This document shows positions 27,785 through 36,532 of a stretch of DNA of 64,000 nucleotides, piece after piece. The translations under genes and the position numbers were made by a program. The stretch's first letter is position 1; every line of letters begins with the position of its first letter. Origin of the DNA: Paenibacillus sp. Root52 (GTDB taxonomy: Bacteria; Bacillota; Bacilli; Paenibacillales; Paenibacillaceae); contig NZ_LMFO01000001.1 in the NCBI RefSeq assembly GCF_001426865.1, positions 372,001 through 436,000 on the forward strand, read 5' to 3'. The notes under the pieces were generated by a model, which worked only from the letters and a program-made list of their open reading frames with translations, ran no database searches and was not told where the DNA came from.

Positions 27785-29029
27785 ATGCTTGATGTTCTAC
27801 GTAATCCAGAGTGGAAGTCTGTTGTTGTTAAAGTCATAGCATTACAAGTGATATGTATTGTAACGATGTTCTTTTTTATGAGCTATCAAATGGGTCAGAT
27901 CAACGAGGCGATCATAGATCAGAATGCTGCTCTGATTGGATACGTATTGAAGCAGGAGCCTCACTTGGAGAATGAGATTATCCATTTCATCACACAGGGA
28001 GCCCAAGCCAGCGAAATTAATGAAGGAAAACAAGTGCTCTCACAATATGCATACACAGAGAGTATGCCTGTAGAGAATCAGCCCATTCTATCGAATATTT
28101 CGTCTCCAATGCAATCCGCTGCAATTGTCCTGCTGTTTACTGTCGTTCTTATGCTCTTGATCTATTCGGAATATCGTAAGGTATTTAGCAAAATACGGAC
28201 AATCTCCCAAGCAGCAGAGCAGGTGGTGGAGCAGCAATTCGACAGACCTCTCCCAGACCATGATGAGGGGGATTTCGGTGCTCTAGGGCGTAGCTTCAAT
28301 GCCATGGCGGACAGACTCCGTCATAGCTTGGACATGCTCCAACAAGAAAAGATTTTCCTACGTAATCTATTGTCTGATATATCCCATCAACTGAAGACGC
28401 CATTGGCATCACTAATCGTATTTAATGAGAATTTGCTGAAGGATGATACGATGAAACCGGAGATGCGGGTGAAGTTTCTGGAAAGAAGTCAACGGCAATT
28501 AGAACGAATGGAATGGTTGATTATTAGTTTGTTGAAGCTGGCGCGTGTTGAGGCGGGGGCGATTGTTTTTCGGAAGGAGAACGTTCGCATCAGAGAGGTC
28601 ATTGATCACGTGTTACAGTCACTGCGTAGTATATCTGAGCAAAGAGCACAGACAATCTCTATTGATGACCATGTAGACTTGTACGTGCAAGCGGATGAGG
28701 CATGGTTGACCGAAGCATTCATTAATATTATTAAAAACGCATTGGAACATACACCACCTGAAGGTTGCATTTATATTGAATTTGAGGAGAATACGTTGTT
28801 TCAAACGATTAACATCAGAGATGAAGGTGAAGGCATCTCTTCTGAAGATCTGCCGCACATTTTCGAACGGTTCTATCGAGGTTCCGGAACGTCAAAGTCA
28901 CAGAGTATTGGAATTGGTCTATCCTTATCTAAGTCCATCATCGAAGAACAGGGCGGATTCATTAGTGTTGATAGCACGCCAGGACAAGGAACCGAATTTA
29001 GAATCTCATTCAATAAAGGAGATCGATGA
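27785..29029 (+). CDS. Sensor histidine kinase
   Basis: Membrane kinase partner of the preceding regulator. Two membrane segments (about 14-34 and 98-118) enclose an extracellular loop of ~65 residues. HAMP-type linker follows, then the phospho-acceptor His in LLSDISHQLKTPLASL, and the ATPase domain with N box FINIIKNALEHTPPEG, DEGEGIS and GIGLSLSKSIIEEQGG. The loop is larger than in the loop-less Bce-type kinases, so it may bind a ligand directly. The stop is followed by a palindromic operator and the exporter genes it probably controls. Confidence 0.93.
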   Translation: MLDVLRNPEWKSVVVKVIALQVICIVTMFFFMSYQMGQINEAIIDQNAALIGYVLKQEPHLENEIIHFITQGAQASEINEGKQVLSQYAYTESMPVENQPILSNISSPMQSAAIVLLFTVVLMLLIYSEYRKVFSKIRTISQAAEQVVEQQFDRPLPDHDEGDFGALGRSFNAMADRLRHSLDMLQQEKIFLRNLLSDISHQLKTPLASLIVFNENLLKDDTMKPEMRVKFLERSQRQLERMEWLIISLLKLARVEAGAIVFRKENVRIREVIDHVLQSLRSISEQRAQTISIDDHVDLYVQADEAWLTEAFINIIKNALEHTPPEGCIYIEFEENTLFQTINIRDEGEGISSEDLPHIFERFYRGSGTSKSQSIGIGLSLSKSIIEEQGGFISVDSTPGQGTEFRISFNKGDR

Positions 29030-29030
29030 G

Positions 29031-29089
29031 GAAGCTTACGATATCGTAAGCTTCTTCTTCACTTGAATGTAAGCTTCCGTCCGTATAAT
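29031..29089 (+). promoter_or_regulatory. Exporter promoter with palindrome and GTAAGCTTC direct repeats
   Basis: A perfect 24-nt palindrome with no loop (29031-29054; half GAAGCTTACGAT) contains GTAAGCTTC at 29046-29054. The same 9-mer recurs at 29069-29077, 23 bp on. TTGAAT (29063-29068) and TATAAT (29084-29089) are 15 bp apart, and the second repeat sits in the spacer. This layout fits an OmpR-type activator. The palindrome could also act as the terminator of the kinase transcript, though no long T tract follows. Confidence 0.6.
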
Positions 29090-29128
29090 TACAGACATGG
29101 AACGGAACTTAACTCAGGAGGTACTCAG

Positions 29129-29815
29129 GTGGAAATATTAAAAACCGTAGATTTAACCAAAACGTATGGAAGTGCAGAGACCAAAGTTGAAGCTTTGAAG
29201 CATGTCAATTTTTCGGTACAGCAAGGAGAATTTGTTGCAATTGTAGGAGCAAGTGGCTCGGGTAAAAGCTCTCTTCTACATCTTCTCGGAGGGGTCGATC
29301 AGCCGACAAGTGGACAGGTTATCATCGATGGAACGGACATCTATAGCAAGAACGAAGCGGAGCTTGCGTTATTCAGAAGACGAAAGATAGGATTTATTTT
29401 TCAATCGTACAATCTGATCCCAGTATTGACCGCAGAGGAAAATATCCATTTACCGATGTTGTTGGAGAACAAAAAGGTGGATAAAACATACGCATCGGAG
29501 CTGATGGACATTCTAGGGTTGACGGGGCGTAAACATCATCTCCCTTCTGAAATGTCTGGCGGTCAGCAGCAGAGAACAGCGATTGGACGAGCACTGATTA
29601 ATAATCCTTCCATTATTTTGGCAGACGAGCCAAGCGGTAATCTAGATAGTAGGAGCAGCAAGGAGATTATGGAGCTATTAACGTTCTCCGTTAAAAAGTA
29701 TCATCAGACGTTGATTATGATCACACATGATCTCAATATAGCCAAAACGGCAGATCGCGTTGTAACGATTAAAGATGGCGTCCTTTATCAACCTGGTGAG
29801 GTGAGTAAGCATTGA
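29129..29815 (+). CDS. ABC transporter ATP-binding protein, MacB/LolD type
   Basis: ATPase of an exporter for antimicrobial peptide or lipid-type substrates. Walker A is GASGSGKSS, the signature is MSGGQQQRTAIGRAL, Walker B is IILADEPSGNLD, and the His switch is MITHDLNIA. The longest frame begins at 29063, but AGGAGG precedes the GTG at 29129 (MEILKTVDLTKTYGS), which matches the family N terminus and lies downstream of the TATAAT. It overlaps the permease by 4 nt (TTGA). The permease is frameshifted, so the exporter may be non-functional. Confidence 0.93.
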   Translation: MEILKTVDLTKTYGSAETKVEALKHVNFSVQQGEFVAIVGASGSGKSSLLHLLGGVDQPTSGQVIIDGTDIYSKNEAELALFRRRKIGFIFQSYNLIPVLTAEENIHLPMLLENKKVDKTYASELMDILGLTGRKHHLPSEMSGGQQQRTAIGRALINNPSIILADEPSGNLDSRSSKEIMELLTFSVKKYHQTLIMITHDLNIAKTADRVVTIKDGVLYQPGEVSKH

Positions 29816-32456
29816 AAAGGTATACAGGCCTCACTGGAAAGTATGTAAAAGGTCAGAAAAAGAGATCTTTGTTAACGATTTTCGGTATTATTCTGTCCGT
29901 TACGTTACTAATCTCCATTGGTACGATGGGGATGAGTTACTGGGATAAGACCGTCAGACAGACGATCCGTGACTTCGGGAGTTACCACGTTTCCATGAAC
30001 AATATCCCGGGAGAAGCGGTCAACAAGATAGAGAACAATACAACCGTGAGAAGTGCAGGGGTCGCAAGTAGAGAAGGATATGCCATCATTCGTGAGTCTA
30101 AGGAAAAAGAGAAGAAAGAGGACCCCAACGCAGCGCCATATCGCTACTTGAATGTCAAAGGATATGATGCAAATGCGCTAGACATGCTTCAAGTGAAGCT
30201 GGATTCAGGGCGTTTGCCTACGAAGCAGCATGAAATTATCCTTTCGGCCTCCAGCTTGAGTTATTTTCCAGTCAAGCCGAAGCTGGGCGAGAGTATTAAC
30301 CTTAACCTTGGGATTCGTAAAGAGGCTTCTACAGGTAAAGAACTTCAAATAAGCGGATTAGGCGATTTTGGCTGGGGGCTTGACGAAGCGTTTGATGCAC
30401 AATCGGAACAACAATACACGGTCGTCGGCTTTATGAAGCGCCCAAGTACGGGTGATTGGTCTTCCCGATACATCTTTCCTGCTATCACGTATGATGATCA
30501 CCAGAATATTGACCAGAACAAGAAGTATTTCGTTTATATGCAGATGAAATCGTTGGATCTTATCGAAGAGAAGATGGGTAATATGATTGCTGCCTTGCAG
30601 CTCGGACATGCCGAACAAGGTACTGCTATGCAACTGGACAAAGAAAATGATCTGAAGGATATCCGAATTGAATACAATAATGAGCTGCTTAAATTGTACG
30701 GCAAAAGTACCTATGAAGGGGTCAATCTTAGCTTAAGCCTGGCAATTGCTGCCGTTATCGCCATCGTGATGATATCCACTATTGCTGTGATCTATAATAC
30801 ATTTCATATCTCCGTTCTCGAACGAATATCGCAGTTTGGTATGCTGAGATGTATAGGAGCTACGCCAGCTCAAATTCGCAAAATCGTATTGCAGGAGGCA
30901 GCGTTACTCAGCTTTATTGGCATACCGATTGGACTTGTGATGGGTACGTTATTTATGAAGGTACTCTTTTATAATATCAGCTTGATCACACTCGGCTTCT
31001 TGAATGATATGAGAATGGTGATCTCTGTCCCGATCTTAATCGTAGCGGCTTTGCTCGGTTTGCTCAGTGTATACTTCTCAGCCATAGGTCCAGCCAAATT
31101 AGCTGCCCGTGTATCCCCACTCGAAGCACTTAAGAGCACAGGGAAGGTTGAACAAGTCGCCAAGGTTAAGACATCGCATGTTGCCCAGAAGCTATTTGGT
31201 ATCATCGGACAATTTGCCGGTCGTAATCTAAAGCGGAATAAGAAGAGGTTCCGAATTACAGCTTTATCAATGATTATTAGCATCGTATTGTTCATCATAT
31301 TTAGTGGATTGGTCGATTTTATGCGTCAGAACACACAAGTCTCTGGTGCACAATATTCGTACTCCCTTTCCTACGATAATCCCTCTGGTCAAATCGATGA
31401 TTCCGTATATGATCATATTGCTGAGCTTGATGCGGTAGAGCATGCCTATAAGTTTTACAACAGTCAGGTGGCTGCGATCATCCCTGAAGATAAGATTAAT
31501 CCTGAATTTAATAGGTTAAGTGAAGGTCATTAACTGTACAAGAGGAGGGAGGCTATCGAGCTTCAAATAACTTTCTGACCTCTTATGGAGACAACGGTCT
31601 GGATGCGCTAGAAGCTAAACTTGTAGCTGGCAAAATCGACAAAGATACGATGAACCAGGAAAATGGGGTCATTGTACTACAAAGAATAAGTCTGTTCACA
31701 GACGATGGCAAAGAAAAGATTCTGGATCAAACGAAGTTCAAGGTAAGCGATCACATTCGGATCAGAGATATGAATTCTCACGGATATCAGACTGTAACTG
31801 TAGTCGGAATTGTTAATCAGGATCTGCTTTCAATGAAGTATAATAGCAGCCAAGTTGTTGCCTTCATTACGACTCCAAAAGTATACAAGCAGATCATTGG
31901 CAACGATGCCTATTCTAGAATCTTCATCCTGGCGAATCCTGAACTTTCGAATAAACCGATAACCGATTATCTTCAATCCTTAAATGAGAAGGATGCGGGG
32001 TTCAACTACAATAATCGGGTCTCAGAGATTGCTCAAACTCAAAACGATGCGATGACGTTCAGTATCATTTTATACGGATTTATCGGTGTTATTGTAGTTA
32101 TTGCTTTATTAAATATTGTGAACACGGTAAGTACGAATCTAGTCCTACGTACCAAAGAATTTGCTGTACTCAAGGCTATTGGCATGACTCAGCGAGAGTT
32201 GAAGAAAATGATTATCCTTGAGGGGGTGTTCTATGGTTTGTTTGCGGCTACGATAGGGACGATTCTGGGCACTGTTCTGCATTACGGAATACACGCGCTT
32301 TTCTCAGGTGCAGTTGATACAGCGTGGAGCATGCCATGGTTAAGTATAGGCATTGCTTTTGTTGGAGCAGTGGTTGCGACGTTGCTTGCAACGATCTGGC
32401 CATTGCACCGATTGAGCAGAGTGAATATTGTGGAAGCTCTCCGTACTGAGAATTAG
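29812..32456 (+). pseudogene. FtsX/MacB-type ABC permease interrupted by a frameshift
   Basis: Membrane subunit of the exporter, split into two frames. Part one (TTG at 29812 to stop at 31533, 573 residues) has an N-terminal membrane helix, an extracellular domain, an FtsX segment of three helices (around 300-420) and the beginning of a second repeat (KKRFRITALSMIISIVLF). Part two (first ATG 31650, but its frame is open from 31524) supplies the second extracellular domain and last FtsX segment (NTVSTNLVLRTKEFAVLKAIGMTQREL). A one-base shift between about 31521 and 31545, near the purine-rich AAGAGGAGGGAGG, would restore about 880 residues. Sequencing error or genuine inactivation cannot be separated here. 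Confidence 0.85.
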
Positions 32457-32556
32457 GAGAATACTTTTGCGCGGACCATAAAGATACTAGAAAGGTATCA
32501 GAAAGACATCGTAGAAAAAATCATAGAACCATCGATGTACTACACAAATCTCAAAA

Positions 32557-32589
32557 AGTCGGATCACCGTTGATCCGGCTCTTTTGTTT
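32557..32589 (+). terminator. Terminator after the ABC permease
   Basis: AGTCGGATCA pairs with TGATCCGGCT (one G-U), loop CCGT, followed by CTTTTGTTTG. Confidence 0.82.
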
Positions 32590-32742
32590 GTTAAACGATA
32601 GGAAGAGTAAAGGCTCACCATCCCAGCTTCGTAAGTAAAGTTATGCAATGATTCCCTAACATTTTACAAATAAAAGATTGCTAATTTGATATAATGGTTA
32701 CTTGAATCAATCTCATAACTCATTAAAACGTGTTTTATGTAA

Positions 32743-32782
32743 CTAGATATAGACGGATTAAACCGTTTTGAACTATATCTAG
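32743..32782. repeat. Inverted repeat CTAGATATAG...CTATATCTAG
   Basis: A perfect 10-bp inverted repeat with an inner ACGG/CCGT pairing, in the gap before the membrane-protein gene. It may form a leader-RNA hairpin or an operator. The 349-nt gap between the permease and the next gene otherwise holds only the terminator. Confidence 0.5.
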
Positions 32783-32868
32783 CCTTGATTTAAGTAGCTA
32801 AAGGTATGATGATTGATTCACTTGTTCTTACTTTTTTTGTTATTTACATCATTCGGGGGAGATTGGTT

Positions 32869-33519
32869 ATGCGGAAGCTACGTTGGGAAGTTGTTATGGG
32901 AATCATCGTTTTTTTCTTTGTCTTTTTCATGGCATGGAATGATTATTCCACAGTATTAACGATAATTGTTGTCTTCACAGCCACACTTATTGCGTTTCTA
33001 AGTTTCACAATATATCCGTCAGTGTTCGATAAGAACATAGATCGGATTGACTCTTTTTTACGTAAGCAGAAAAAGACACCTGGGCTGTACATCAATTATG
33101 TTCTAGCGAATAAGCTGGATGACGAAGCAGAGGTTGTTATGGAGCAAGTATTGCTCAAATACAAACAGAAAGCAGCACAGTCATCCTTCAAGGCAGCGTA
33201 TGGAATCTATAACAAGGACATGAATGCTATTCGGGAATCTATCCCACATATTCGTGAATCAGATTACCAGGCATATTATGAAACGTATCTTCTGATGGAG
33301 GAGGGCAATAGCGAGCAAGCACGAGAACGACTGAAGTCTATTAAGAAACATTGGATGAGGTCTGCGCTGCTAGGAGGAATAGAACTCAAAGCGGGTCGAC
33401 GAGATCTTGCCATACAGCTTGCGAAGGAAGCCCTTGATGTCTCTAAAGGAGTTCATCATTATGTGCTCTATAAAGAATACGAAAGGTTATATCCAGAAGT
33501 TGTTAAGACTGTATCATAG
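32869..33519 (+). CDS. Hypothetical membrane protein with TPR-like cytoplasmic part
   Basis: Unrecognised protein. Two hydrophobic helices at about residues 10-28 and 33-51 are followed by a ~165-residue helical region. That region's rhythm (AEVVMEQVLLKYKQKAAQSS, NSEQARERLKSI, RRDLAIQLAKEALD) resembles tetratricopeptide-like repeats, which mediate protein contacts. The chosen ATG at 32869 has GGGGGAG 8 nt upstream. An ATG at 32806 is also in frame and would add a third hydrophobic segment. It stands alone behind a hairpin-rich leader. Confidence 0.7.
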   Translation: MRKLRWEVVMGIIVFFFVFFMAWNDYSTVLTIIVVFTATLIAFLSFTIYPSVFDKNIDRIDSFLRKQKKTPGLYINYVLANKLDDEAEVVMEQVLLKYKQKAAQSSFKAAYGIYNKDMNAIRESIPHIRESDYQAYYETYLLMEEGNSEQARERLKSIKKHWMRSALLGGIELKAGRRDLAIQLAKEALDVSKGVHHYVLYKEYERLYPEVVKTVS

Positions 33520-33556
33520 GCACGACATTTAAGTACTGAAAGTAGCGTGATCCCTT

Positions 33557-34426
33557 ATGAATATAGAGCAGATTATGCAAGAATTAGTAGATCATAAAGT
33601 GTTAAACTCTATCGCTATTCCAGCCAAACCATTGAGTGGAGGCACAGTGAGTAAGCTATATCTTATAGAACGCACAGATGGTAATCCATATGTCGTGAAA
33701 ATAAATGAGCCTCAAGTGGTTAAGTCTGAATCGATCTACCTAAAACATTATCAAACATCAAACTTACTCCCGAAGCTTATATTTTTAGAACCCTCAAATA
33801 CGTATCTCGTGTACTCTTTTATCACCGGTTCAACGGATTATCCTGATGGGAATAAAAGAGAAATATTGCATATGCTTATTCATGGACTAATTAATAATTA
33901 TAAGCAGGTAAGCGCTCAACAAGGTTGGGGATGGGTGGATCAACCGAGTAAATCATGGCGTGATTTCCTGGAAGATGAACGCTCTGCGAAATCTATAATG
34001 ATCGGTGTGCACTTAGCTGATGAAGATCATGAACTTGTATGTAATCTGGTACAAAACATGGAGGAAGAGCAGGAAGCATTTTTATTACATGGGGATTGTG
34101 GCGTACATAATTTTATATTTGAGGACGGACAATTAAAGGGTGTGATTGACCCTACACCTGTCATTGGAGATCCCTTGTATGATGTAATTTATGCATTTTG
34201 TTCATCTCCAGATGATCTAACGATAGAAACATTCCATTTAATCTTAGATCAGGTTGGCTTCAAGGGGGAGGCATCCGTATCGACGATCTACGAGAAAGTT
34301 CTCATCGGCTTATACCTGAGAATTGGAACTGCCATCAAGCATCATCCGAGCGATCTGGATTCATATCTGCTATCTTGGCAGTATTGGAGGGCAATTGTAA
34401 TCCAGTGTAAGAATAAGGGGGCTTAG
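33557..34426 (+). CDS. APH-type phosphotransferase (second copy)
   Basis: Small-molecule kinase of the aminoglycoside phosphotransferase superfamily. The catalytic loop reads LLHGDCGVHNFIFEDG (Asp, Asn) and the metal-binding site is GVIDPTPVIGDPLYD. The substrate is unknown. It is not close to the other kinase in this window beyond the family motifs. No strong ribosome site is visible before the ATG. The next gene starts 4 nt after its stop, so the two are co-transcribed. Confidence 0.82.
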   Translation: MNIEQIMQELVDHKVLNSIAIPAKPLSGGTVSKLYLIERTDGNPYVVKINEPQVVKSESIYLKHYQTSNLLPKLIFLEPSNTYLVYSFITGSTDYPDGNKREILHMLIHGLINNYKQVSAQQGWGWVDQPSKSWRDFLEDERSAKSIMIGVHLADEDHELVCNLVQNMEEEQEAFLLHGDCGVHNFIFEDGQLKGVIDPTPVIGDPLYDVIYAFCSSPDDLTIETFHLILDQVGFKGEASVSTIYEKVLIGLYLRIGTAIKHHPSDLDSYLLSWQYWRAIVIQCKNKGA

Positions 34427-34430
34427 AGTC

Positions 34431-34799
34431 ATGATCAAGTTGACTAGAGATGGGAAATACGGCTTGACGATTCGATTCGATCTACATGGTGTTAATGATC
34501 TTATTGAAGCGTTTCAGAATGCACTAAATGGCGCTCAGGGCAACATTGAACTAGACGAACCAGCCATGGTTGGAAATAAGAAAATTAAGAAGCTGGCCTT
34601 CTCCTGTAACAATGAACTGGATCAACTAAGCTATGATGTATCTAGCCTTATTTTTGAATTGGAAGATGAAGTTTTAGAATATAATTTGGGCAGATTAGGA
34701 GAGTGTATTGAAAGTCTACAATTTGCTCCTGCTGAACTCTGTGAAGTGCGCTTTGGCAAGATCAATATGACGATTTACGGTATTTTGGAAAACTCTTAA
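34431..34799 (+). CDS. Hypothetical protein, 122 residues
   Basis: I do not recognise this family. It is a compact soluble protein without membrane segments or cysteine motifs. It has an N-terminal predicted beta strand (YGLTIRFDLHG), a helix (VNDLIEAFQNALNG), then alternating strands, and an acidic middle (SSLIFELEDEVLEYNLGRLG). AAGGGGG lies before the ATG, inside the end of the kinase gene. The tight 4-nt spacing suggests a partner or modulator of that kinase; this is inferred from context only. Confidence 0.65.
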   Translation: MIKLTRDGKYGLTIRFDLHGVNDLIEAFQNALNGAQGNIELDEPAMVGNKKIKKLAFSCNNELDQLSYDVSSLIFELEDEVLEYNLGRLGECIESLQFAPAELCEVRFGKINMTIYGILENS

Positions 34800-34932
34800 T
34801 TTGACATATAGTCAAATTTCAAAAAACACCCGCCATGCCGGTTAAAGATAAATGACTTATATTTAATTTATATATTTGTTGCGTATCTCTAATTTGTTAT
34901 GAACAAAAAATTCAATAAAGGAGTACTTTTAT

Positions 34933-36120
34933 ATGACAATACCAGATTTCACGAATAGGGGCAATCTACCAGAAGGGGTGCACAAATGTAATGGAGTAGA
35001 ATTCATTGATAAGTTTTGTAATAGTAAAGAGAGAGAGTCTTATAAAAAAGCGATTACAGATTTATTTGATTTTGCGGCACAGACAAATGCAGTTTATGTT
35101 TTTGTAGGAGGATCTTTTGTCGCGTCAACAGATATGCCTCATGATATCGATTGTCTAATGGTATATGAAGAAGACGCATATGTACCAAAGAATATTGAAA
35201 AGATTAAATTGGGAAATATTAGACTAGATGTGATGTTTGCTTCATTAGATCACATGCATATAGTACATGCGTTTATACACTTACTAAGTAGAAATAAAGT
35301 TGGTGCAAAAGTTGGATTAATTGAAGTTGATCTTTTCGATGAAAATGAAGAGTGGCAAATCGTCCAACCAGGTATTGAGGAGTATGAGATCGTGAAAAGA
35401 GCATACATAAATAGAGAAGTTGTAGACATTTCGCCTATCAAAGGAATAATAGTTACTATACATGGCTTATACTCACACGCTGTGTGGAATCAACAGATTG
35501 CTCCAATTGTAAGTAGTAGAGGCTGGATTTTTGCTCCTTATTTATATGATTATCAAAATTTTGTTTTGTTATTTAAGCAAGGAAAACGTAAAAAGATCGT
35601 AGAGGACTTTAGAGAGTGGATATACAATTTGTGGAGTAAGTATGATAATCAGCAAATATCAGTCATTGCACATTCTTTTGGGACGTATATTTTAGCAGCA
35701 TATCTGGATGGTTTTGACAGACCACCAGTAGGGTTCAATTCGATAGTTCTTACTGGAAGTATCATTAATACAAATTTTGATTGGCAGAAAAATATCATTA
35801 AGAAAGGTGCCGTGGCACGAATTCATAATGAAATTGCCACAAATGATGAATTTGTAAGATATATGCCTGACAAAGATTTCAAAAAGTTTTTTGGAATAGA
35901 TCCCTTGATGGGAGATTCAGGTGTGAAAGGATTTAGTACTAAACTTGATGGATTACTTACTCAATCTAACAGCAGTATCTTTGATCACAATAACGTAATA
36001 AAAACTGATGTAATTGAACAGAAGTGGATGCCTTTTTTTGAAGCGAACAAGAATGCTGCGAACGAGTTGTTAGCAGAATTAATAAATTATTCATTGAAAG
36101 CAAGAAAAAATGATTCTTGA
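34933..36120 (+). CDS. Nucleotidyltransferase-fold / alpha-beta serine hydrolase fusion
   Basis: Two-domain protein with no obvious housekeeping role. Residues 1-160 look like a minimal DNA-polymerase-beta-type nucleotidyltransferase: GGSFVAS at 59-65, Asp71 and Asp73 in PHDIDC, and Asp99 in IRLDVMF form the expected triad. The opening (GNLPEGVHKCNGVEF) resembles the family I recall as DUF6932. Residues 170-390 form an alpha/beta hydrolase: oxyanion segment TIHGLYSH, nucleophile Ser248 in AHSFG, and candidate acid and base Asp305 and His352. The gene is visibly more AT-rich than its neighbours, suggesting transfer. GGAG precedes the ATG. Function is unknown; a defence or toxin role is speculative. 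Confidence 0.75.
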   Translation: MTIPDFTNRGNLPEGVHKCNGVEFIDKFCNSKERESYKKAITDLFDFAAQTNAVYVFVGGSFVASTDMPHDIDCLMVYEEDAYVPKNIEKIKLGNIRLDVMFASLDHMHIVHAFIHLLSRNKVGAKVGLIEVDLFDENEEWQIVQPGIEEYEIVKRAYINREVVDISPIKGIIVTIHGLYSHAVWNQQIAPIVSSRGWIFAPYLYDYQNFVLLFKQGKRKKIVEDFREWIYNLWSKYDNQQISVIAHSFGTYILAAYLDGFDRPPVGFNSIVLTGSIINTNFDWQKNIIKKGAVARIHNEIATNDEFVRYMPDKDFKKFFGIDPLMGDSGVKGFSTKLDGLLTQSNSSIFDHNNVIKTDVIEQKWMPFFEANKNAANELLAELINYSLKARKNDS

Positions 36121-36279
36121 ATATTCCATTATACAATAATGTTTTCTCTTCGAAACATGCCATTAATACAGCTAATTAAGTCTTAGTATAGAAAGGCGAT
36201 GAGATCTTATTTATTCACTTTTTTAGAGTACTCTATTTTCAAAAAAAGTGAGTGAATTAATTAATGGATAATAATGACA

Positions 36280-36308
36280 TTGACATCTTCGACGTTTTCC
36301 AAAATAAT
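36280..36308 (+). promoter_or_regulatory. Sigma-A promoter of the codBA leader
   Basis: TTGACA and AATAAT are separated by exactly 17 bp. Transcription would start near 36315, leaving a leader of about 215 nt before codB. Confidence 0.8.
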
Positions 36309-36332
36309 AGAGTTTAATTGAATACTGGTACC

Positions 36333-36488
36333 TTTAATTCAGTCCAGAGAGGCTGGCAAGGGCAGCGGATTTTATAATCACGCAGGAATCGGGGCATATC
36401 CATCAGGGATGCTCTGCGTCTTCGCGCGGATTGTAATGCAAGAAGAGGCTACTTGTCAGTGTATAACTTGACGAGTAGCCTCTTTTTT
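36333..36488 (+). promoter_or_regulatory. PyrR-binding pyrimidine attenuator leader
   Basis: The segment 36338-36362 carries the PyrR anti-antiterminator core (AGTCCAGAGAGGCTGGCAAG), as known from Bacillus pyr leaders. It ends in a strong terminator at 36445-36488: a 14-bp stem (GAGGCTACTTGTCA against TGACGAGTAGCCTC) and six T residues. By established pyr biology, UMP-loaded PyrR bound to this RNA would favour termination, so codBA should be off when uridine nucleotides are plentiful. This covers the non-coding stretch 36121-36532 together with the promoter. Confidence 0.9.
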
Positions 36489-36532
36489 CTGCTTTTTTAT
36501 GGTATCAGAACACTTTATTTGGAGGTATTCTG

